NCBI GenBank assembly: GCA_023375675.1
Contig: JALQBC010000030.1
Coordinates: 248,001 to 312,000, forward strand
Direction: 5' to 3'
Source of the DNA: Cytospora piceicola
Lineage: Eukaryota; Ascomycota; Sordariomycetes; Diaporthales; Cytosporaceae
DNA: 64,000 nucleotides
The translations under genes were made by a program, and so were the position numbers. How positions within the stretch are numbered: position 1 is the first letter of the stretch; the number at the start of each line of letters is the position of its first letter. A model generated the notes under the pieces. The model was given only the letters and a program-made list of their open reading frames with translations. It ran no database searches and was not told the origin of the DNA. This document shows, piece after piece, positions 41,784 to 53,419 of this stretch.

Positions 41784-42695
41784 TCACCAGCACCTCAACC
41801 TCCTCAAGAACCCTCCACCTCCCCTACCGACCTTAAGCCCATTACTATTACTAGGCCCCCTCCCGCCCATCTTCTCGCTCACCCCCTCGCTCCCAGGCAA
41901 CGGACTCAGCGGCTTCGTGGCGCCCCTCGAGCCCATGCCCTCCTTCTCCCCCTCCGCGCCCCCCATCTCGGCCTGCCTCCTCGCTTCGACCACCCTCCTC
42001 ACGATGAGCGCAAACGTCTCCTCGATGTTGACCTCGTTCCGGGCGCTCGTCTCCATGAACCCACACCCCCTCTTCCTGGCCCAGTCCAGGCCCACCGCCG
42101 CGCTGACCGCCCGGCTCTCCTGCAGGTCACACTTGTTCCCGGCCACGATCTTGACGGGCGCGACCGTCTTGCCGCCCGCCGCGCCGCCGCCGCCGCCGCC
42201 GTAGTCGTGCTCGGGCCCGGGCGTGACCCCGGCGCGGCGCGCGCGCTGGGCGTTGTCCATGCGCGTCTCGGCCTCCATGTCGACCAGCTCGTCGAAGTAG
42301 GCCAGGGCGTCGAGGGAGGCGGGCGAGGTGATGTCGTAGACCATGAGGAAGGCGTCGGCGCCGAGGTTGGACGACGCCCACATGCCGCGGTACTCCTCCT
42401 GGCCGGCCGTGTCCGTCAGCGCGAGCGTGTACGCCGCGCCGTCCACCCGCCGCGTGATGCTGTAGCTGTCCTCGATGGTCGGGTCGTACTCGGACGTCCA
42501 CTGGCTGCGGACCAGGCGCAGCGTGATGGAGGACTTGCCGCACCCGCCGTCGCCGCAGATGGTGATGGAGATGGGGACCGGGGGCTGCTGTTGCTGCTGG
42601 TCTGCGGTGGTGGTGGTGCTCGGTGGGTTGTGCGGCGCGTTCTGGGAGTGGGAGGCGGCGCGGGGCCGGTTGGCGGACCCTGAGGAGGAGGGCAT
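41784..42695 (-). CDS. Ras-like small GTPase without a CAAX box
   Basis: 303 residues, one exon, Ras fold with all G boxes: G1 GDGGCGKS (Gly48-Ser55), switch I YDPTIEDSY, G3 DTAGQEEYRGMW, G4 NKCD and G5 ETSA. The N-terminal 40 residues are Ser/Pro/Gln-rich, a poly-Gly loop (HDYGGGGGGAAGG) is inserted before G4, and about 60 residues after the GTPase domain are disordered. The C-terminus reads FLRRLRCW and stops, so the protein lacks a CAAX prenylation box although a single Cys is one residue from the end. Membrane attachment could rely on that Cys or on another route, or not occur. The Ras/Rap/Rheb assignment is by motifs; the branch is not settled. Its antisense frames are shadows. Confidence 0.88.
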   Translation of the reverse strand: MPSSSGSANRPRAASHSQNAPHNPPSTTTTADQQQQQPPVPISITICGDGGCGKSSITLRLVRSQWTSEYDPTIEDSYSITRRVDGAAYTLALTDTAGQEEYRGMWASSNLGADAFLMVYDITSPASLDALAYFDELVDMEAETRMDNAQRARRAGVTPGPEHDYGGGGGGAAGGKTVAPVKIVAGNKCDLQESRAVSAAVGLDWARKRGCGFMETSARNEVNIEETFALIVRRVVEARRQAEMGGAEGEKEGMGSRGATKPLSPLPGSEGVSEKMGGRGPSNSNGLKVGRGGGGFLRRLRCW

Positions 42696-45350
42696 CCTGC
42701 TGTTGTTGTGGCTGCGCGGCTGGTGCTGCAGGTTGTTGTTGTTGTTGTGGTGGTGGTGGTTAGAGGACGACGAGGTTGGGGTGCGGGCGTCCCGGGTGCC
42801 GAGGGCGGGCGCGGTCCTGCTGTTGTTGTGTGCGCTCTGTGTCAGGGTGGATCGGTGCGAGTGGTAGAATGGTTGCTGCTGTAGCTGGTCCTGTGACGAT
42901 GAGGGCGTCGTCTTGGGGACCAGTATGGAGTGCTTGCGCGAGATGGAGAAGAGCTCGTTTGCCGCCAGATTGTCGTCGTGTCGGGGGTACTCTTGGGAGA
43001 TATGGATATGGTGGCGACGGCCGAGTGATGTCGGGGAACTTGCTTGGAGCTTGCTTGAAACTTGCTTGGGACGTGTGTGTGTTTGTGTGTGTCAAGCGAA
43101 GCCTAGCTGGAGAATCACACGGTGGATTGGTTGGTGGGTGGGTATGGCGCAAAGGCTGATCGTTGTGTAGGTCGTAATGATAGGAGAGTAGTTTGTTTCG
43201 CAGGCCGGTTCGACGAGGAGTCCGAGGGTGAAGGGCGATGGGTCCGAGGAAGGGGCAAAGAGCAACCAAACCGGAGCACCGAGGTGGAGGGGAAGCTGGG
43301 CAGAAGCTAGAAACAAGCGGGTATGTGGCACAGAAATGCAGAAATGCGATGGACTGAAACTCCAAGGTTGAGTGAGGGTTTTGGAGGTGGTTCTAGCTAG
43401 CTCTCTTGGCGGAGGAGTGAGTGCGGCGCGATTGGATTGGATTGGATTGGATTGGAACGTGGGTGTCTGTGAGGATGTTTGTCGTCCGGATGAATGTTCA
43501 AGATCAATCAGTGAGTGTATGTATGTGTGTATGTACATGTATGTACTGTCCGGATTGAGTGGTATTGCCAATTGCGAATTGCGAATTGCGGATTGCGATC
43601 GCAGTGGGCGGCGAGGTGGATCCGAAAAGTGACGGTAGATGTCTCCTAAATATCGTGTGTGTGTACTTAAGTAATTGACGGGTGGAAAATGCAGGTGATA
43701 AGAGACAGATGCAGGAGACAAGAATCATCAATCTACGTAACACAGTACAGTTGATGTAATCTACAACAAACAGAGCTTCTTTTGTCTGGTGTTTTTTTCC
43801 CCTCTCGTTCAGTGTTGCCTTTCTCCTCCGATCCGGGATCCATTCTCGAGTTTTGTCACTTGGCATCTTCATTTCCGGAAAATGACAAAATGACCCCAAG
43901 AGGAAAAGAAGGGTCGTGCGCACGCTGCAGATCCGAGATGAGGATATTGTGATTATTGTGATATCAACGATGTGGAAGAGTCAGTCAAATTACATGACTT
44001 ACTTACTTGCTCTGCCCCTTGCAGCGCTTAACCGCCCAGCACCCAACACCATACCATCTCTTCTGCCCAATTCATGTACATGCAGGTCTAGGTAGTGCCA
44101 GGCTTTGCTAGTATTATGTACCTACCTAGGTAGCCAGTATGTTTCCCCTGCACGTGGTGTTGTTGGCCGGACGGATCCTCTCTCTTCTCTCTCTCTCTCA
44201 CTATCTCACATCCCTGCTCCCTCATGGAGAAACATAATGGAGCCACAATGTACACTAAGTAAGGGATGAGGGGCGGACTCCTTTCCCCCAGTAGACACTA
44301 CTCCCGTATTATGTATATTAGACTTCTGCCATCTCTGAATCTGTTCCAGACCCTTCAGGTTCGACAAACCGACCCTTATCATTTTGATGAGGCTGTATGG
44401 TGTGTTGCGATTCATACCCAACGACTATGCATATGCACGCACGCACACCCTCACACGGCCTCCGTCTCGACCCCTACATATCGTAGCGTTATATAGATTG
44501 GTTGGCTCCAGGTTCCATCTTGCAGTTTCCTTGCAGTGTGTGTGTGTGTGTGTGTGTCCAACCTCTCTCGAGAAGTCTCTAGGGAACGACATGAATTAGA
44601 CCAAAGATGAAGGCCTCTTAGGCTCGACAACAGCGGCTTTTTCTTTCTCTCACGTGCCGTTGATGAGATCAAATCCTCTGGGAGGACTTTCACTGCATCG
44701 ACAATGGCTGATTCCCACGTGTAAGCAAGGGGATGTCTGTAACGCCACGAGCTCTGCCCTACGGAGAGTGGATACCGGTAACCACTTTTTATTCCCGGGG
44801 TCAAAATAAGTACCGGGGTTTCAAGGGTTTGGGTTCCAGCACCCCCCCAAACAAGAGCCCCCCCCTCAAATAAGTACATCCATACCTACCTAGGTACTTA
44901 CTTAAGTAGGTACCTACCTAGGTACTTATACAGTAGATACATACTAGGTAAGTACTTACTTACATAAGTGAGTACTTACTCAGGTATTAACTTTACGTGA
45001 TGTCTTTGGATTCGCAACGAAGTTGGCACCGAATTGCACTGGCTACAACACGATGCCTCCGATATCTACTCTAGCTGTCTAGAAAAGAGAAAGGCTGATT
45101 GGATTATATCAGAGACCTCAGGTTCAAAAATCTCTTTTACGCCTACGGGTCCGTTGATTGCGTGATTCTCTATTACCCTTCGAAAGAAGTTGATACTGAC
45201 TGGAAATGTCATCAACCGCTCCGATAAAGGACCCTTGGACGCAATTCCATCCCGTAAAACCTCAGTTCTAAATACCATGACATGACATGACAGGACACAA
45301 ACACACACACATATCCCATGTGATCACCACACCCGCATCTCTAAAACAAC
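42696..45350. other. Large intergenic spacer, repeat-rich
   Basis: 2.65 kb between divergent genes. Contains a GATTG tandem run (about 43430-43457), GAATTGCG tandem copies (43573-43600), TGTATG microsatellites (43517-43545), a GT run (44537-44558) and the dense TACCTAGGTA/AAGTACTTAC block at 44884-44990. The portion upstream of the Ras gene carries its long leader; no coding frame seen. Confidence 0.55.
44884..44990. repeat. Cluster of TACCTAGGTA and AAGTACTTAC palindromes
   Basis: About 107 bases made almost wholly of short, overlapping, self-complementary units (CCTACCTAGGTAC, TTACTTAAGTAGG, AAGTACTTACTTACATAAGT). Could fold into local hairpins. Other isolated copies of the same 14-mer occur in spacers throughout the window. 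Confidence 0.75.
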
Positions 45351-46998
45351 ATGGAGAACATACACCCAGACGGTGCTGAGCCCCTCAACAGGGCCAACGA
45401 GGTCTCAGATGTGAGTTCCGACTTTCCTGGTTATCCGGATTCGCCCTTCAGGCGCGCGCAAACACCTCAAGACCATCAATTAACATGAAATCCAGCTCAT
45501 CGATGCTGTCAAGTCCCTCATCATCCCCTTTATCGCCAGGGCAGATGACAATGCATCCTTCAGGGCCTCGGGGCGGGCTCCCCCATCCACCACGGGCATC
45601 CCCTCAGAGCCCGGCAACGCTCTCATCCAGAACGACCTCCTCCCGCCCGCAGAACTCCACCGCCACCTCCAGGACCTCCTCCCCTCGGGCGAGGGCCTGG
45701 GCAAGGACGGCCTCACCATGGTCATCTCCCAGATCCTGAACTACAGCGTCAACACCTGGGACCAGGGCTTCATGGACAAGCTGTACAGCTCGACCAACGC
45801 CGTGGGCGTCGTGGCCGAGATGCTCCTCTCCGTGCTCAACACCAACGTGCACGTCTACTCCGTCTCGCCCGCCCTCACCATCGTCGAGAAGATCACGGCC
45901 AAGGCCCTGGCCCGCCAGTTCGGCTTCGACGGCCCGCACGCCGGCGGCGTGACCAACACGGGCGGCAGCGGCTCCAACCTGACCTCGCTGCTCATCGCCC
46001 GCAGCACCCTGTTCCCCAACACCAAGGCCTGCGGCAACGGCGTCTACGAGTTCGTCCTCTTCACCAGCGAGCACGGCCACTACTCGGTCGAGAAGGCCGC
46101 CATCGCCTGCGGCATCGGCAAGCGCAACGTCTGGCCCGTGCCCGTCGACGCCTCGGGCCGCATGGACCCCGCCCGCCTGCGCGCCCTCATCCAGCAGGCC
46201 CGCCGGCAGGGCTTCACCCCGCTCTACGTCAACGCCACGGCCGGGACCACCGTGCTCGGCTCCTTCGACCCCTTCGAGGAGGTCTCGGCCGTGTGCCGGG
46301 ACGAGAAGGTCTGGATGCACGTCGACGCGTCCTGGGGCGGCCCGGCCGTCTTCTCGCCCGCGCAGAGGGCGAGGTCGATGCGCGGCGTGTGGCTGGCCGA
46401 CAGCCTGACGGTGAACCCGCACAAGATGCTGAACGTGCCCGTCTCGTGCTCGTTCCTGCTGGGCCCGGACATGAGGGTGTTCCACAAGGCGAACAGGACG
46501 AGTGCGGACTACCTGTTCCACGGGGCCGAGGGCGAGAACGGGGGCGAGGTCTACGACCTGGCGGACCTGACGATGCAGTGCGGCCGCAGGGGTGACAGCC
46601 TCAAGCTCGCGCTGAGCTGGATTTACTACGGCCCCAAGGGCTTTGAGAGGCAGGTCGATCAGGCCTTTGAGCTGGCCGGGCTTCTGGCCACTGAGATCCA
46701 GACGAGGCCGCAGTTTACGCTGGTGTCGGAGAACCCGACTCCGTGCTTGCAGGTGTGCTTCTACCACAACTACTCTGAAGACGGGGAGGCAAACACCCGG
46801 AGGACGGTGGAGATGGTCACGAGGCTGAGGGGACGTGGCTTCATGGTTGATTATGCGAGCTTCAAGGACACCAGGAAAGATGCGCACAAGGGGAGCTTTT
46901 TCAGGGTGGTGATTAACGTGCAGACGAGGAGAGAGACAGTGCTGGGGCTGGTCAGGGCTCTGGAAGAGGTGGGTGAGGAGGTTGAGTCTCAGTCATGA
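45351..46998 (+). CDS. PLP-dependent group II decarboxylase (Glu/cysteine sulfinate-like)
   Basis: Exons 45351-45410 and 45496-46998 give 1563 nt, 520 residues. The 85-nt intron has a GTGAGT donor, and the ATG follows an A/C-rich leader. The fold-type I decarboxylase motifs are in order: GVTNTGGSGSNL (phosphate site), TSEHGHYSVEKAA, NATAGTTVLGSFDP, HVDASWGG (cofactor Asp) and NPHKMLNVPVSC, where Lys330 should bind PLP. Sequence resembles glutamate decarboxylase, cysteine-sulfinate and aromatic group II enzymes; substrate is not set by sequence alone. Homologues of this type appear in fungal amino-acid and siderophore/alkaloid contexts, but no cluster partner is seen here. Likely cytosolic. 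Confidence 0.9.
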
Positions 46999-47316
46999 TA
47001 GACTCGGAAGATATGAACATCTCAAATCAAGATAAAACCAAGGCTGTATGATAGAGGTCGCCCTCTATAGACATCAGGTGTATAAGTTAGACTCGGTGGT
47101 TGTGATCCAGCTTGGGGGGGTGCAGAGGGGGGGGTATCATGCACCCAAGTCTAGGGTTGCTTGGGTAGCTAGGGTTACGATAAGATAACAAAAAGTTTCT
47201 GGACTTGCCTTGCCTTGCCTCTGCGCAGTTGCAAGAGCAACCAACCTTGGAACCTCGCAATTGACTGACGACAGAATCCCAAAACTTCTGTTCGAACAAC
47301 GGAAACACATCTCAAG
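46999..47316. promoter_or_regulatory. Spacer/promoter of Nop9
   Basis: 318 bases between same-strand genes; contains poly-G tracts near 47114-47135. No gene seen. Confidence 0.5.
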
Positions 47317-49557
47317 ATGGGAAAAGAACGGAAATCCAAGCGCCAACTCATCCGCGACGAGAAGAAGGCCAAGAAGCGCCAGCGCGAGGTCGACACCGTC
47401 GAGACCAAACAGGAGAAGAAGCGCCAGCGCATTGAAGAGGCAGAGGGAGAGCCCGGCACCGACGGCGCCCTCGCCCAGGGCCAGGAGGGAGGAGGCCACG
47501 ATGGCGGCGGCGACGACCCCATGGCCGGCGGCCCCGTGGGCTTCGGCGGCCCCGGCGGCTTCGGCGGCGAGCCCGAGCTCGAGTTCTTCGGCATGCTCAA
47601 CGACGAGGAGCAGGAATACTTCCGCAGCGCGGACGCGAAGCTCGAGACCAACGACTTCGAGTCGGACGAGGACAGGGGATACTTCCTGCAGAGCCTGTAC
47701 GCCGAGGCCGTGGGCAAGGAGCTGAAGCTGGCGAGCAGCCAGTCCTGCTCCAGGCTGATGGAGCGGTTGATACTGTTGAGCAATACGAAGCAGAAGAAGA
47801 GGCTGTTCGCGGCGTTCGCGGGGCACTTTGTCACCCTGGTCACGCATCGGTTTGCGAGCCACTGCTGTGAAAAGCTGTTTATACAGTCGGCGTCTGTCGT
47901 GAGCAGGGAGGTGAGCGGGACGGTAGTAGAAGAGGATGAGGAGGAGCCGGAAGTTCCAGTCGAGGAGGCAGATAGCGAACTTGCGGCTCAGGCCCAGGCC
48001 GCCAAGGCGTCGATGGAGGAGCTGTTCTTGTTCACGCTGGACGAGCTCGAGGAGCACCTGTCATACCTGCTTTCCGACAAGTTCGGCTCGCACACCCTCA
48101 GGGTGCTGCTGGTGGTGCTGTCCGGGCGGCCGCTGGAGCAGGTCTCGACGAAGTCGCTACTACAAAGCAAGAGGAAGGAGCACATTTCGGTACAGGGTGC
48201 GCGGGCGGACATAGATGAGAGGGACCAGCTGAGGATCGTGCCGGAGTCTTTCACTCTGGCCATGCAGAAGATCCTGGGGGACACAACCGCTTCCATGGAC
48301 CCAACAGCTCTCCGGGTGCTGGCGACACACCCGACCGGCAACCCGGTGCTACAGCTACTTATCGAGTTGGATATATCGCTCAACGGAAAGGACAAGGCGA
48401 AGAAGGACCAGCTGCTGCTCCTCAAACTCCTGCCGGGCGCACCAGACAGCCTGAACGACAACTCGACGCCAGCCTCGGACTTCGTCAACGGAATGATGTA
48501 CGATCCAGTGGGCTCACGGCTGCTCGAGACGATTGTCATCCACGCCCCGGCCAAGATCTTCAAGGCCCTCAACGCGAACTTCTTTAGCCCGCGGATACAA
48601 ACCTACATGCGAAACGATATCGCCTGCTACCCAGCCATCAAGGCGCTGAACCGGATGAGCAAGGAGGACGTGGCGGAGGCCGTCAGGAAGATCATCCCGG
48701 AGATGCCCAAGGTTGTGTCGTCGAAGCGCTTCAACGTCATCAAGGCCCTCTTTGACAGATGCCAGGTCCGACAAGTGACGGAGGAGCTTGACGCGCTGCT
48801 AGAGTCACTGTGCGCTGCCTACGGCTCGGAAGACGGCGCCAACCTGGTGCCCATACTTTGTGGACTGGTGGAGGAGAAGTCGGACGCGCCGGAGAAGAAA
48901 TTCCAGCCGTCGTTACAGACCGAGAGGCAGAAGGCGTCCACCATATCACACGGCTGCCAGCTTATCTCTACCCTCCTCAGCACGCCCGGCTCCCCGGCAA
49001 TGGCGACACAGACCTCCCTCCTCACCCTATCTACCGACCAGCTCTTCCACCTCGCAACATCGACCACGCCGTCCATGATCGTCATCAAGACGGCACTGTC
49101 CTCCCCGGCGCAGGTGATCAACTTCCACAAGGCGCTCGTGACCAAGCTCGCGCCCAGGGTCCCCGAGCTCGCGCAGAGCCAGATCGGCCACAACGTCGTC
49201 AACACGATCGTGACGATCCCGTCCAAGGCCGGGTCCGGCTCGCAGCAGACGGGCGTGATCCCGTTCCACCTCAAGGAGCTCATCATGTCCAGGCTCGGCG
49301 GGGACGAGAAGGCGCTGCGGGACACGTGGACGGGCCGGAGCGTGTGGCGGACGTGGAAGGGCGACCAGTGGAAATTCAGGAGGGGCGACTGGATCCGGTT
49401 CGCGAAGGAGGTCGACCCCGAGGTCAAGGCCGAGGAGAAGCTGTGGAACCGGGCGGCGGAGAAGGAGAGGAAGAAGGACAAGAAGGTGCAGAGGAGGCCG
49501 AGGAACGACGGGGGCGAGGAGTTTGGTGTTGGGGAGGAACAGGCAGGAGTAGAGTGA
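47317..49557 (+). CDS. NOP9: Nucleolar pre-rRNA factor Nop9 (Pumilio-like repeats)
   Basis: 746 residues, intronless. A basic, coiled N-terminus (MGKERKSKRQLIRDEKKAKK, QEKKRQR) precedes a Gly-rich spacer and the Nop9 block FFGMLNDEEQEYFRSADAKL. Pumilio-like repeats follow, for example ASSQSCSRLMERLILLS, THRFASHCCEKLF, DKFGSHTLRVLLVVLSGR, ATHPTGNPVLQLLIELD and DPVGSRLLETIVIHA, giving an RNA-binding alpha-solenoid. Nop9 binds 18S rRNA precursor and controls its cleavage at site D in the nucleolus and late 40S maturation. The C-terminus is basic (KDKKVQRRPRND). Length matches fungal homologues. Confidence 0.93.
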   Translation: MGKERKSKRQLIRDEKKAKKRQREVDTVETKQEKKRQRIEEAEGEPGTDGALAQGQEGGGHDGGGDDPMAGGPVGFGGPGGFGGEPELEFFGMLNDEEQEYFRSADAKLETNDFESDEDRGYFLQSLYAEAVGKELKLASSQSCSRLMERLILLSNTKQKKRLFAAFAGHFVTLVTHRFASHCCEKLFIQSASVVSREVSGTVVEEDEEEPEVPVEEADSELAAQAQAAKASMEELFLFTLDELEEHLSYLLSDKFGSHTLRVLLVVLSGRPLEQVSTKSLLQSKRKEHISVQGARADIDERDQLRIVPESFTLAMQKILGDTTASMDPTALRVLATHPTGNPVLQLLIELDISLNGKDKAKKDQLLLLKLLPGAPDSLNDNSTPASDFVNGMMYDPVGSRLLETIVIHAPAKIFKALNANFFSPRIQTYMRNDIACYPAIKALNRMSKEDVAEAVRKIIPEMPKVVSSKRFNVIKALFDRCQVRQVTEELDALLESLCAAYGSEDGANLVPILCGLVEEKSDAPEKKFQPSLQTERQKASTISHGCQLISTLLSTPGSPAMATQTSLLTLSTDQLFHLATSTTPSMIVIKTALSSPAQVINFHKALVTKLAPRVPELAQSQIGHNVVNTIVTIPSKAGSGSQQTGVIPFHLKELIMSRLGGDEKALRDTWTGRSVWRTWKGDQWKFRRGDWIRFAKEVDPEVKAEEKLWNRAAEKERKKDKKVQRRPRNDGGEEFGVGEEQAGVE

Positions 49558-50176
49558 ATCAGAGTGGAGGAAGGATGGACCAAAATGGCTGAAGTAGATG
49601 CATAGTGGAGAGTACAGTACGGTACGGTAACTTCTTCTCATCAATGATACCCTAGGTTGGAAACAAGGTTTCTCGGCCAGAATCAAGCCTCTAACACATT
49701 ATCTGTCCGGATGATGCATCGGTGAAGGCTTACAATCCCCTCGGCTTCCGGAAACCCGCCCGGGTTTTCCCCTCTTGGTGGGAACAAAAGTGCCTGGCTA
49801 TAGCTGTGCTGTACTATTTATTTACCTGCAGTGTTTACCTGGGTGCACACTGCACACAGGATGCCACCTCAGTCCTATCCATGTTGATCTGTCCATAAAA
49901 GGCTTGCAGTCCGTCAGGAATCGCCCTGGCAGTCCCTGACAGGCTCGAGTCTAATTATTAATCCAGGGGGATTGTGTTGAAGGGCGGTGGTGACGGGGTG
50001 ACACACCGTTTCGTACACAGTAATTGACCCGGGATCAAGTTTGCAGGGGGTTTGCTCCAATGTAATCCGCACCCTGCGCAACCTGCGACCGCCGTCTTCT
50101 CCGTTCTATCTCCTGACTCCGACTCCTCCGCCTTCCTCACTTCCGATGAGAGGGTCTTGACTAAAGCCAGACGCAT

Positions 50177-50207
<31 letters not shown>

Positions 50208-50421
50208 GAAAGGGCCCGGCTGCAATTGACACATTACCCGAGATACTCGTCACTCTGTCGTTGTTATTGTTGTTGTTATCCGTTTCCACCCACCCATCTT
50301 TCACACTGGTACATACGAGAAACAAGAAATACCACCCCACACTTTCCAGCCCTGTAAGGGTCTCGAATTGAGGCTAGGTACACCACAGTACTAAGTAGCC
50401 TTCACCCGGCACACCCAGCTT
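49558..50421. other. Intergenic and long 5' leader of the Clr5 gene
   Basis: 864 bases. Contains an AGAGAG/CAGACAGA run at 50177-50207 and a TTGTTA/TTGTTG run near 50259-50276. No gene seen. Confidence 0.5.
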
Positions 50422-52648
50422 ATGGCTCCGGAAGCATGGATCACAGCAGTCCCGGATATCCCGTCAACAGCGGCGGCACTACCGCCGCTCCACACCACGG
50501 TGCAATGGGCCGACAGGAAGCACCATAACCCCCTAACAGTCATGTCAACACCGTCCTCGTCCTCGTCACCACCACCGGGCGGGACAACAGCGACAACCCC
50601 GCCCTCCGCGTCCTCGGAGACGGCGTCGCGCGGGGGGGAGGGGGAGGCAGCGACGGCTGCCGGGCCTCCTCCTCCTGCGGCCCTGGACTGGGAGACTTAC
50701 AAGGACACCATCAAGGACCTGTACATGGGCCAGAATCTCAACCTGAACCAGGTCGTCGAGAAGATGAGAGCCTTCGACTTTCATGCTACGTGAGTGTATA
50801 GCCTGTTGTTCCTGGGAACGAAGCCCCTTGTCCTCAAATCCCTTCTTCGTTGCCACATTTGTGTGCGATGTCCTCTTCCCCAGAAGAGATTTACAAGCCC
50901 GCAGCTGACAAAGCTCTGTCCCATATGCCCAGACCGAGGATGTACAAGGCTCAGTTCGCAAGATGGGGCTGGTCCAAATATAACTGTAAACGTATGAGAC
51001 GGGACATCTCGTCAGGCAAGGCCGTGGAAAAGTCGGTCGGGAAGTCATGCCACAGGGTCAAACGGCAGCGAGCCTCAAAGGTGGCTAAAAGCAAAGGCTC
51101 CTCTTCTGCAATACCAAAGCCTTCGGAAGGTTCTGCAGTATCAAAACCAGGGAACCACGCCACGTCGACATCAACGACGACAATGGCCATGACAACGACG
51201 GCCATGACGACGACAACAGCACCAAACTCCACCATGCCCATCGTTCGAAGGCCACCAGGACCACCACAGAGCATCACCAGCTACCAAATAGCCCACGCCA
51301 ACGACTCCTCCCGCTACGTCCAGGCCATCCTCTCCGACATCAGGGGCCACGTCTACAGCTTCTTCTCCCGGAAGCCCGACTGGCAGCGGTCACCGGGGAC
51401 GGGCCTGATCTCGGCGTACAACTACTCCTTCTACGACTCGTTCCGCATCGCGCTGGACAGCTTCCTCAAGAACGAGCACTTCAACGGCGGCGAGATCCTC
51501 CGGCAGGCCTTCGTCGAGGCCGAGGAGGCGATTCAGACGGACTACTCGTCGACCTTCTACTTCTTCTTCATCGACCTGCCCGACCTCTTCCTCCACTACG
51601 GCCGGCACGACATCTTCGTGATCCTCCTGCAGCACATCAACCGCCTCACGGCCGTCAGCCTGCGCGACAAGATCGTCGGGGCCGGCTTCGCCAGCCTGCA
51701 CGCGCTGGCGCGGTCGAACCCGTCCCACCTGCGGCACTACATCGCGGCGGCCTCGGGCCTGTGGTGCGACCTGCTCGGGGAGCTGCGCGGGCCGAGCGAC
51801 CGGAGCACGCTGCTGGCGCGGCGCAACCACATCCGGCACTCGGTGGGCGGGGCGGCCGACGGGCGCCGCGTGCGGGCCCTCTGCGACGACTACGACCGGC
51901 TCCTGGGCGAGGTCAAGGACCGGTGGGGCGCGGGCCACAACGCGTCGCGGCACCTCGAGGACGTCATCCTGCTGACGCAGCTCAACTACGGGCACTTCAT
52001 GGAGGGCTTCGCCGAGCGCAACGAGAGGCTCATCGAGGACGTCGGCAGGAAGTACCAGCTCGCGTCGAGCGCGACGGCGAGCCCCGTCGCCCCCGTGTCC
52101 CTCGAGAGCCACAAGAGCAGCGCGGGGGACGGCAAGTTCGAGACGCTGCCGCTCGAGGCGTGGGACATCATCGACCGGAACATCCGGTCCAACTGCTACT
52201 ACCGGCTGTCGTGTTATCACATACACCAGGGGGGTGTCGACCGGGCGTCGGTGTGCAGTAGGAAGGCGAGGGAGGGGTGGAAGACCGGGTACTGGCAGCT
52301 CGAGGTCGAGGGGGCCCTCATTGATGCTGGGAGGTTGTTTGAGGCGGACACGCTGAGGAGGTGTCGCCTGGAGGCGCAGTATTTCAAGAAGTTGCCTGAG
52401 AATGACTGGTCGATTGCTAGTAAGTCCTTTTGCCGTTTCTGTTTTCTCCTTCCTTTCCTTCTTCTTGGTCGAGCTTATTCCTCCCCTCCATTCAAAACTG
52501 ACCTTTGCAAACAGCTGCCGAACTCGATTACTACCTCAACATCCGACCGTCGTTGCTCAAGACCATGGCGCCAACTGCAGGCGGCGCGTGGGCCCCGAGC
52601 CTGGGATACGGGAATGCGCCTGGGACGAGACTGACCACGGGGAGCTGA
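50422..52648 (+). CDS. Clr5-domain protein
   Basis: Exons 50422-50789, 50933-52419 and 52515-52648 total 1989 nt, 662 residues. The Clr5 domain spans the first intron: ALDWETYKDTIKDLYMGQ and LNQVVEKMRAFDFHAT join PRMYKAQFARWGWSKYNC, in-frame with a GTGAGT donor and CAG acceptor. A Ser/Thr/Thr-rich disordered linker (residues 40-85 and 180-240) flanks it. The C-terminal region (residues about 240-640) is helical, with ILSDIRGHVYSFFS, SYYLNIRPSL-like tail and clustered charged helices, resembling the fungal-only Clr5 plus ankyrin/TPR-less proteins. The domain is thought to be DNA- or chromatin-linked; that is family inference. The start could also be the later ATG at 50542. Very GC-rich exon 2. 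Confidence 0.82.
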
Positions 52649-53161
52649 TGCTGTTGACAAGTTTGGGTCAGGGCGAGATTGTGCATGATAGGTCCTGTCT
52701 GTGCTAAGGTTTTTGATTCTCTGTCTCTTGTTGGTCGCGTGTTTGGGCGGAAAACCTTGATGCCTCCTCGCGATGAACCGGTCTGGAACCATCCCACCAC
52801 CAAGTACTTTAGATACTTCAATGCTCACCACACGGGTACCTGAATATCAATATTGCATGAAAAGCTACCAAGGTATACCAAACGTTCGTAGCTAAAGTCG
52901 GCTAACCTACAGATGTTACACACTCTCGAATTTGTGGTTGCTAACACGCCTGCCTTTCTTCGTGATATTCATTCAACCTGCAACAAACTGATCCTACACA
53001 CAAACACCACACAACCTCTTGCGAAACACAATACACGATACACCTCAAGCAAGCAACCCTTATCAACGAGATCCACAATCCTCGGAACAGTCATCCAAGC
53101 TTTTAGACCGTCTCATTGTATCAAACGAATATTACTTGTTCTTTCTTCAAGACCCACAAAG
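52649..53161. other. Intergenic, no gene seen
   Basis: Spacer and C/A-rich leader preceding the next small open frame. A longer frame from 52913 includes that leader but has no domain. Confidence 0.45.
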
Positions 53162-53419
53162 ATGACAGCCACCAGATCTTGCAAGGGAGTTCTCAAACCC
53201 AACCTCCTTAAGAAGAACAACAGCTCCTCTCTCTGTTGCTTCACCCAGCGCCGGCCTTGCATCTTCACATTCGCCTACCACAGAAGCGCATTACGACTTC
53301 CCTCCGGCCAGGTATGTAGCTACATTAACTGCCCGCCATACTTCTCCCACTCTCCCGTGGCCAACTCGGCCTACCGCGGAAACTGCTTCACACCAAGAAC
53401 ACCAGCATCAACGGTGTAA
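53162..53419 (+). CDS. Candidate small Cys/basic protein (possibly a first exon)
   Basis: 85-residue frame starting in a CAAAGATGACA context after a long C/T/A-rich leader, reading MTATRSCKGVLKPNLLKKN and RRPCIFTFAYHR. At the end of the frame a GTATGTAGC donor follows an in-frame CAG (53312), and a C/T-rich tract with CAG acceptor lies before 53841, where a Gly/Ala/Lys-rich frame continues to 54148. So a two-exon gene is plausible, but the phase across the intron is not settled and no family is recognised. Low-confidence. Confidence 0.25.
   Translation: MTATRSCKGVLKPNLLKKNNSSSLCCFTQRRPCIFTFAYHRSALRLPSGQVCSYINCPPYFSHSPVANSAYRGNCFTPRTPASTV

Noticed and set aside
45604..46887. 427-codon minus frame over the decarboxylase
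   Set aside because: Antisense shadow of a GC-rich gene; the plus strand has all PLP motifs.
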